From positions 1 to 7,482 of the forward strand of contig DVGH01000022.1 of assembly GCA_018712865.1 (NCBI GenBank): a DNA stretch of 7,482 nucleotides, read 5' to 3'. The translations under genes and the position numbers were made by a program. Shown here one piece after another: positions 4,640 to 7,482 of this stretch. Numbering within the stretch: position 1 is the stretch's first letter; each line of letters opens with the position of its first letter. The notes under the pieces are model-generated. The model had not been told where the DNA came from. It ran no database searches and saw only the letters and a list, made by a program, of their open reading frames with translations. Origin of the DNA: Scatavimonas merdipullorum. GTDB lineage: Bacteria; Bacillota; Clostridia; Oscillospirales; Acutalibacteraceae.

Positions 4640-4663
4640 CTATAACCGTAGACCGTCTTGCGT
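4612..4663 (-). terminator. Terminator of the kdp operon
   Basis: ACGCAAGACGG (4619-4629) and CCGTCTTGCGT (4653-4663) form a perfect 11-base-pair stem with a 23-base loop. On the minus strand it begins at the base after the stop codon of the 296-residue gene and is followed by ATTTTTG. It closes the kdpB-kdpC-orf transcript. Confidence 0.8.
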
Positions 4664-5554
4664 TCAAGTATTTAATGGAAATAATATTTTAAGAAAGGCA
4701 CGTTCTGCATAACTTGTACTGTTAAAACTAAAATAACGCCGGCATCCATGTCCGTCATGCATTTCAAAGTCATTTGGCGATACTTGTACAGTGTATTTCA
4801 AATTCTGCATAGCGGTATGCAACGAAAGCTCCCATTCAACTCTGTTCGATACAACATTTTTAGAAATAGCATTATAGAGCCATTCAAACTCTGCATAATC
4901 GAGTCCGTTTTTTAGAAACCCAGTCCAAAGAATAATTTTCTGCTGAAAAGTAAGCGTTTGCAGCGTATCTTCAAGATCCATCTCCTCAAAGACACCGCCA
5001 TAGCAAAAACAACTGTTTTGTGTTGGCTGTGCAAGGTTTTCTTCTAACAGAAACGAACTATATTTCCAGTCTAAGGCTACCGTGCCGTTTTTCCAATTTG
5101 TCGCACCAACCAATGCATACAGAATTTTTGATTGCTCAGAGGAAAGGCATTGGATTCTCAAGCACAGCGATTCTATTGTATCGGCCGGATGGCCTGAGAG
5201 CGTCTTTTGAACCGCATAAATATGGCTGTTTTCTTCCTGTAATGCTAGCCATACTGTCTCTTGTGACATTCCTGCTGTGCCAAAGATATCGATTTTCCAT
5301 CTTGCACGAAGAAGGACAAGATATTCTCCAAACACCTGCCAAAAATCGTCTTCCGCAACAGCAATATCATTAAACCAAACATAAATTGTACTGGTTTCTT
5401 CGTTTTCATGTCGATATGCTGAAGGAATTGCTTGAATCCATTCACTTATTTCATATAAAAACTCAAACAATCCCCGTGCGGATGGCTTTTCTTCACCATT
5501 TGGAGATGGAATTTCCTTTTGTTTGGCTTTTAAAAAGGAATGCATCTCCATCAT
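4664..5554 (-). CDS. Unrecognised 296-residue soluble protein in the kdp operon
   Basis: I do not recognise this protein. It has no signal peptide and no hydrophobic stretch long enough for a membrane helix, so it should be cytoplasmic. It is acidic and unusually rich in tryptophan and other aromatics (YVWFNDI at 58-64, DDFWQVFGEY 69-78, RARWKIDIF 83-91, LDWKY 161-165, FEWLYNAI 223-230). Cysteines cluster at SCFCYGG (181-187), with others at 131, 136 and 271. No nucleotide-binding, kinase, helix-turn-helix or USP motif is visible, so it is not KdpD or KdpE. The start ATG at 5554 is chosen because AAGGAG (5564-5569) lies 9 bases upstream; the reading from 5605 would add 17 residues, overlap kdpC by 32 bases and lacks that site. 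It begins 19 bases after the kdpC stop and ends at a good terminator, so it is the last gene of the kdp operon. A role in controlling or assembling the Kdp pump is possible but rests only on position. Confidence 0.85.
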   Translation of the reverse strand: MMEMHSFLKAKQKEIPSPNGEEKPSARGLFEFLYEISEWIQAIPSAYRHENEETSTIYVWFNDIAVAEDDFWQVFGEYLVLLRARWKIDIFGTAGMSQETVWLALQEENSHIYAVQKTLSGHPADTIESLCLRIQCLSSEQSKILYALVGATNWKNGTVALDWKYSSFLLEENLAQPTQNSCFCYGGVFEEMDLEDTLQTLTFQQKIILWTGFLKNGLDYAEFEWLYNAISKNVVSNRVEWELSLHTAMQNLKYTVQVSPNDFEMHDGHGCRRYFSFNSTSYAERAFLKILFPLNT

Positions 5555-5563
5555 AGCAATTCT

Positions 5564-5569
5564 CTCCTT
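5564..5569 (-). promoter_or_regulatory. Ribosome binding site that sets the start of the 296-residue protein
   Basis: AAGGAG on the minus strand, in the 19-base gap after the kdpC stop and 9 bases before ATG at 5554. It favours that start over the longer frame beginning inside kdpC. Confidence 0.8.
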
Positions 5570-5573
5570 CCCG

Positions 5574-6227
5574 TTATATGAGGCCCATGTTTTGAGCAAT
5601 CTCAATGTTGACCATCAATACATTGACTGTTTCTTCACCAAAGATCCCCAGGACCTTGCCGTTTGTATTGTTTTTGACAATATTGCGAACTGCTTCTTCA
5701 CCCAACCCAGAGGCTTCTGCAATTCTGGGAATCTGAACTTCAGCGGATTCAGGAGAAATATGCGGATCCAAGCCAGAACCAGAAGCAGTTAACAAGTCAG
5801 TAGGAATATCTTCCCGCTTTACTTCGGGGTTCTTTTCCAAAAACGCCTCAATATCCGCTTCTACACGTTCTGTCAGTGCAGGATTGGAGGGAGCATAGTT
5901 ATTGGATCCAGATCCGATCCCCGGGAACTCTGTTCCGTCCGGATAATACTGTTTCCCATCCTCACCCTCAATGTAGACGTTATAGTGATAAGCAGACGGG
6001 CGGCTCCACATATAGTAATCCTCCGTAAATTCCTGCCCCACATATTTTGAGCCAACTGTTTGGCCATTTACGGTAATGAGGTTTCCCCCCGCTTGATTTG
6101 GGAAAATCAAGGCGGATAACCCCGTTAACAAGCACGGGAACAAGAGTCCGCAAATCAGCATTAAAACAATTGTGACTGTAACTGCTTGACGTGTACCGTG
6201 CAATAAGTTTTTCACTGATTCTTTCAT
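5574..6227 (-). CDS. kdpC: KdpC, subunit of the high-affinity K+-transporting ATPase
   Basis: KdpC is the single-helix subunit of the KdpFABC potassium pump; it binds the KdpA/KdpB core and is needed for assembly and high ATP affinity. The protein is 217 residues, slightly longer than the E. coli one (about 190). It has one N-terminal membrane helix (about 16-42) followed by an extracytoplasmic domain. Family signatures: VGSKYVGQEF (58-67), RPSAY (76-80), APSNPAL (112-118), the near-invariant TASGSGLDPHISPE (147-160) and the C-terminal VNVLMVNIEI (201-210). The added length is an acidic insertion around 86-101 (EGEDGKQYYPDGTE region) between RPSAY and the GSGSNNYAPSNPAL block, seen in many Firmicutes members. 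ATG at 6227 has AAAGGA about 10 bases upstream in the 17-base gap after kdpB. Co-transcribed with kdpB and the following gene. Confidence 0.97.
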   Translation of the reverse strand: MKESVKNLLHGTRQAVTVTIVLMLICGLLFPCLLTGLSALIFPNQAGGNLITVNGQTVGSKYVGQEFTEDYYMWSRPSAYHYNVYIEGEDGKQYYPDGTEFPGIGSGSNNYAPSNPALTERVEADIEAFLEKNPEVKREDIPTDLLTASGSGLDPHISPESAEVQIPRIAEASGLGEEAVRNIVKNNTNGKVLGIFGEETVNVLMVNIEIAQNMGLI

Positions 6228-6244
6228 AGTACAAGCATCCTTTC

Positions 6245-7482
6245 TTAAAGCCCAAGACCAATTAAAGACAGCAGAGGAGCTATGATCATATCGATAATTT
6301 TAATTCCGATAAAAGGAGTAACCACGCCGCCCAAACCGTAAATAAGCATATTTCTTGCCAGCATCTTTCCAGAAGACATAGGACGGTATTTAACGCCCTT
6401 CGTAGCCAGAGGGATTAGGCATGGAATGATAATAGCGTTAAAGATTAGTGCGGACAAAATAGCACTGTATGGTGTTGCAAGGCTCATGATGTTTAAAATT
6501 TTCAGCTGAGGAATCGCCATCATAAACATCGCAGGAATAATTGCGAAATATTTTGCAATATCGTTTGCAATAGAAAATGTGGTAAGGCTTCCTCGTGTGA
6601 TAAGAAGCTGTTTGCCGATTTCCACAACCTCCAAAATCTTGGTTGGATCAGAATCCAGATCAACCATATTGGCGGCTTCCTTGGCGGCAGTAGTACCGCT
6701 GTTCATAGCCAAGCCGACATTTGCTTGCGCCAAAGCAGGAGCATCGTTGGTTCCGTCGCCTGTCATGGCTACAATCTTGCCTTCAGATTGTTCTTTCTTA
6801 ATTACATCGATTTTATCTTCAGGCTTACATTCTGCGATAAATCCGTCAACACCAGCTTCTTTAGCAATGGTGGCAGCGGTCAGCGGATTGTCGCCGGTAC
6901 ACATAATGGTTTTAATACCAATTGCGCGCAAACGCTCAAAGCGTTCTACCATGCCGGGTTTTACAGTATCTTTCAGATAGATGACGCCTAAAATCCGATC
7001 ATCTTCACAGACAGTAAGCGGCGTGCCGCCTAAGCTGGAAATCTTATTAACCTGCTCATGGAGATCTTCAGGAATTATCCCGCCAAGCGCCTTCACATAC
7101 TGCTCGATTGCGTCTGCCGCGCCCTTGCGGACTTTCGTCCCATCCGGAAGATCGACGCCGCTCATTCGAGTTTGGGCAGTAAATTCAATAAATTCCGAAC
7201 CGGCAGTCTCCTCGCTGTTATCGCCCAAACGGCGGGCAAGCTCTAAGGTAGATTTACCTTCGGGTGTTTCGTCATGCAAACTGGTCAAAGCTGCACACCG
7301 AATGAGGTCGCTGCGGTTTGCGCCGCCTACGGGGAAGAAATCAGCTGCAAGACGGTTCCCATAGGTGATCGTACCGGTTTTATCAAGAATCATGGTATCC
7401 ACATCACCGCAAGCTTCTACAGCTTTACCAGACATAGCGATGACATTAAAACGAGTAACACGATCCATACCGGCAATACCAA
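6245..7482 (-). CDS. kdpB: KdpB, catalytic subunit of the K+-transporting ATPase (5' end cut off)
   Basis: KdpB is the P-type ATPase subunit that drives potassium uptake through KdpA. The window holds about the last 411 residues; the frame continues past the right edge (GIAG precedes the first visible Met), so the start, the actuator domain and the first membrane helices lie outside. Counting from the Met at 7468: DKTGT with the phosphorylated Asp at 29, ETPEGKSTLELA (67-78) and FTAQTRMSG (96-104) of the nucleotide-binding domain, KGAADA (115-120), TGDNPLTA (191-198), GDGTNDAPALAQANVGLAMN (237-256), and the ANDIAKYFAIIPAMF helix (301-315) whose Asp and Lys correspond to the functionally important D583 and K586 of E. 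coli KdpB. About 378 residues follow the phosphorylated Asp, close to the 375 of E. coli, so the C-terminus is complete. kdpA should lie beyond the right edge. Confidence 0.97.
   Translation of the reverse strand, partial: GIAGMDRVTRFNVIAMSGKAVEACGDVDTMILDKTGTITYGNRLAADFFPVGGANRSDLIRCAALTSLHDETPEGKSTLELARRLGDNSEETAGSEFIEFTAQTRMSGVDLPDGTKVRKGAADAIEQYVKALGGIIPEDLHEQVNKISSLGGTPLTVCEDDRILGVIYLKDTVKPGMVERFERLRAIGIKTIMCTGDNPLTAATIAKEAGVDGFIAECKPEDKIDVIKKEQSEGKIVAMTGDGTNDAPALAQANVGLAMNSGTTAAKEAANMVDLDSDPTKILEVVEIGKQLLITRGSLTTFSIANDIAKYFAIIPAMFMMAIPQLKILNIMSLATPYSAILSALIFNAIIIPCLIPLATKGVKYRPMSSGKMLARNMLIYGLGGVVTPFIGIKIIDMIIAPLLSLIGLGL

Noticed and set aside
5555..5605. Longer start for the 296-residue protein (at 5605)
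   Set aside because: It overlaps kdpC by 32 bases and has no ribosome binding site, whereas ATG at 5554 has AAGGAG at a good distance.
5980..6261. Other-frame minus-strand frames inside kdpC
   Set aside because: They overlap a certain kdpC gene completely and show no family motif.
1..7482. CRISPR arrays, riboswitches, intact transposases or integrases
   Set aside because: No regularly spaced repeats, no recognisable riboswitch leader and no recombinase catalytic motif were seen; the kdp promoter region where a c-di-AMP riboswitch could occur is outside the window.

Overview
The window looks like chromosomal DNA of a low-to-mid GC Gram-positive anaerobe, most likely a member of the Clostridia. 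This is inferred from the strong GGAGG-type ribosome binding sites, near-consensus TTGACA/TATAAT promoters, U-tract terminators, Clostridia-type mobile-element debris and a DUF156/CsoR regulator paired with a P-type ATPase. No 16S or other taxonomic marker is present, so the genus cannot be named.

Layout. Bases 1-430 hold the 3' end of an unrecognised, apparently broken ORF and then a complete tRNA-Leu(GAG) with its own promoter and terminator. Bases 430-1640 are a graveyard of mobile-element remnants separated by hairpins: a zinc-ribbon fragment, a broken MobA/MobL-type relaxase tail and a cysteine-rich KTR-type protein interrupted by one nonsense codon. Bases 1646-4160 are an intact metal-efflux cassette on the minus strand: a CsoR-family metal sensor with its own promoter and terminator, then a separately promoted P1B-type ATPase translationally coupled to a 58-residue two-helix membrane protein. 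Three copies of a CsoR-type operator lie at the two promoters, so the sensor probably represses both the ATPase and itself. Bases 4165-4663 are a non-coding, hairpin-rich stretch with a duplicated 28-base element. Bases 4664-7482 carry the 3' part of a kdp potassium-uptake operon on the minus strand: kdpB (cut by the window edge), kdpC, and an unrecognised 296-residue soluble protein in the position after kdpC where kdpD often lies.

How it fits together. The metal cassette sits inside the remains of what looks like an integrative or mobilisable element downstream of a tRNA gene, a common insertion target. A 45-base sequence recurs as a diverged direct repeat (34/45 identical) at 956-1000 and 4562-4606, flanking the relaxase remnant, KTR remnant, ATPase and csoR. 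The kdp operon beyond it appears to be resident chromosome. The main items of possible novelty are the 296-residue Kdp-linked protein, the 58-residue partner of the ATPase, the ATPase's uncertain metal specificity, and the structured 4165-4663 interval.
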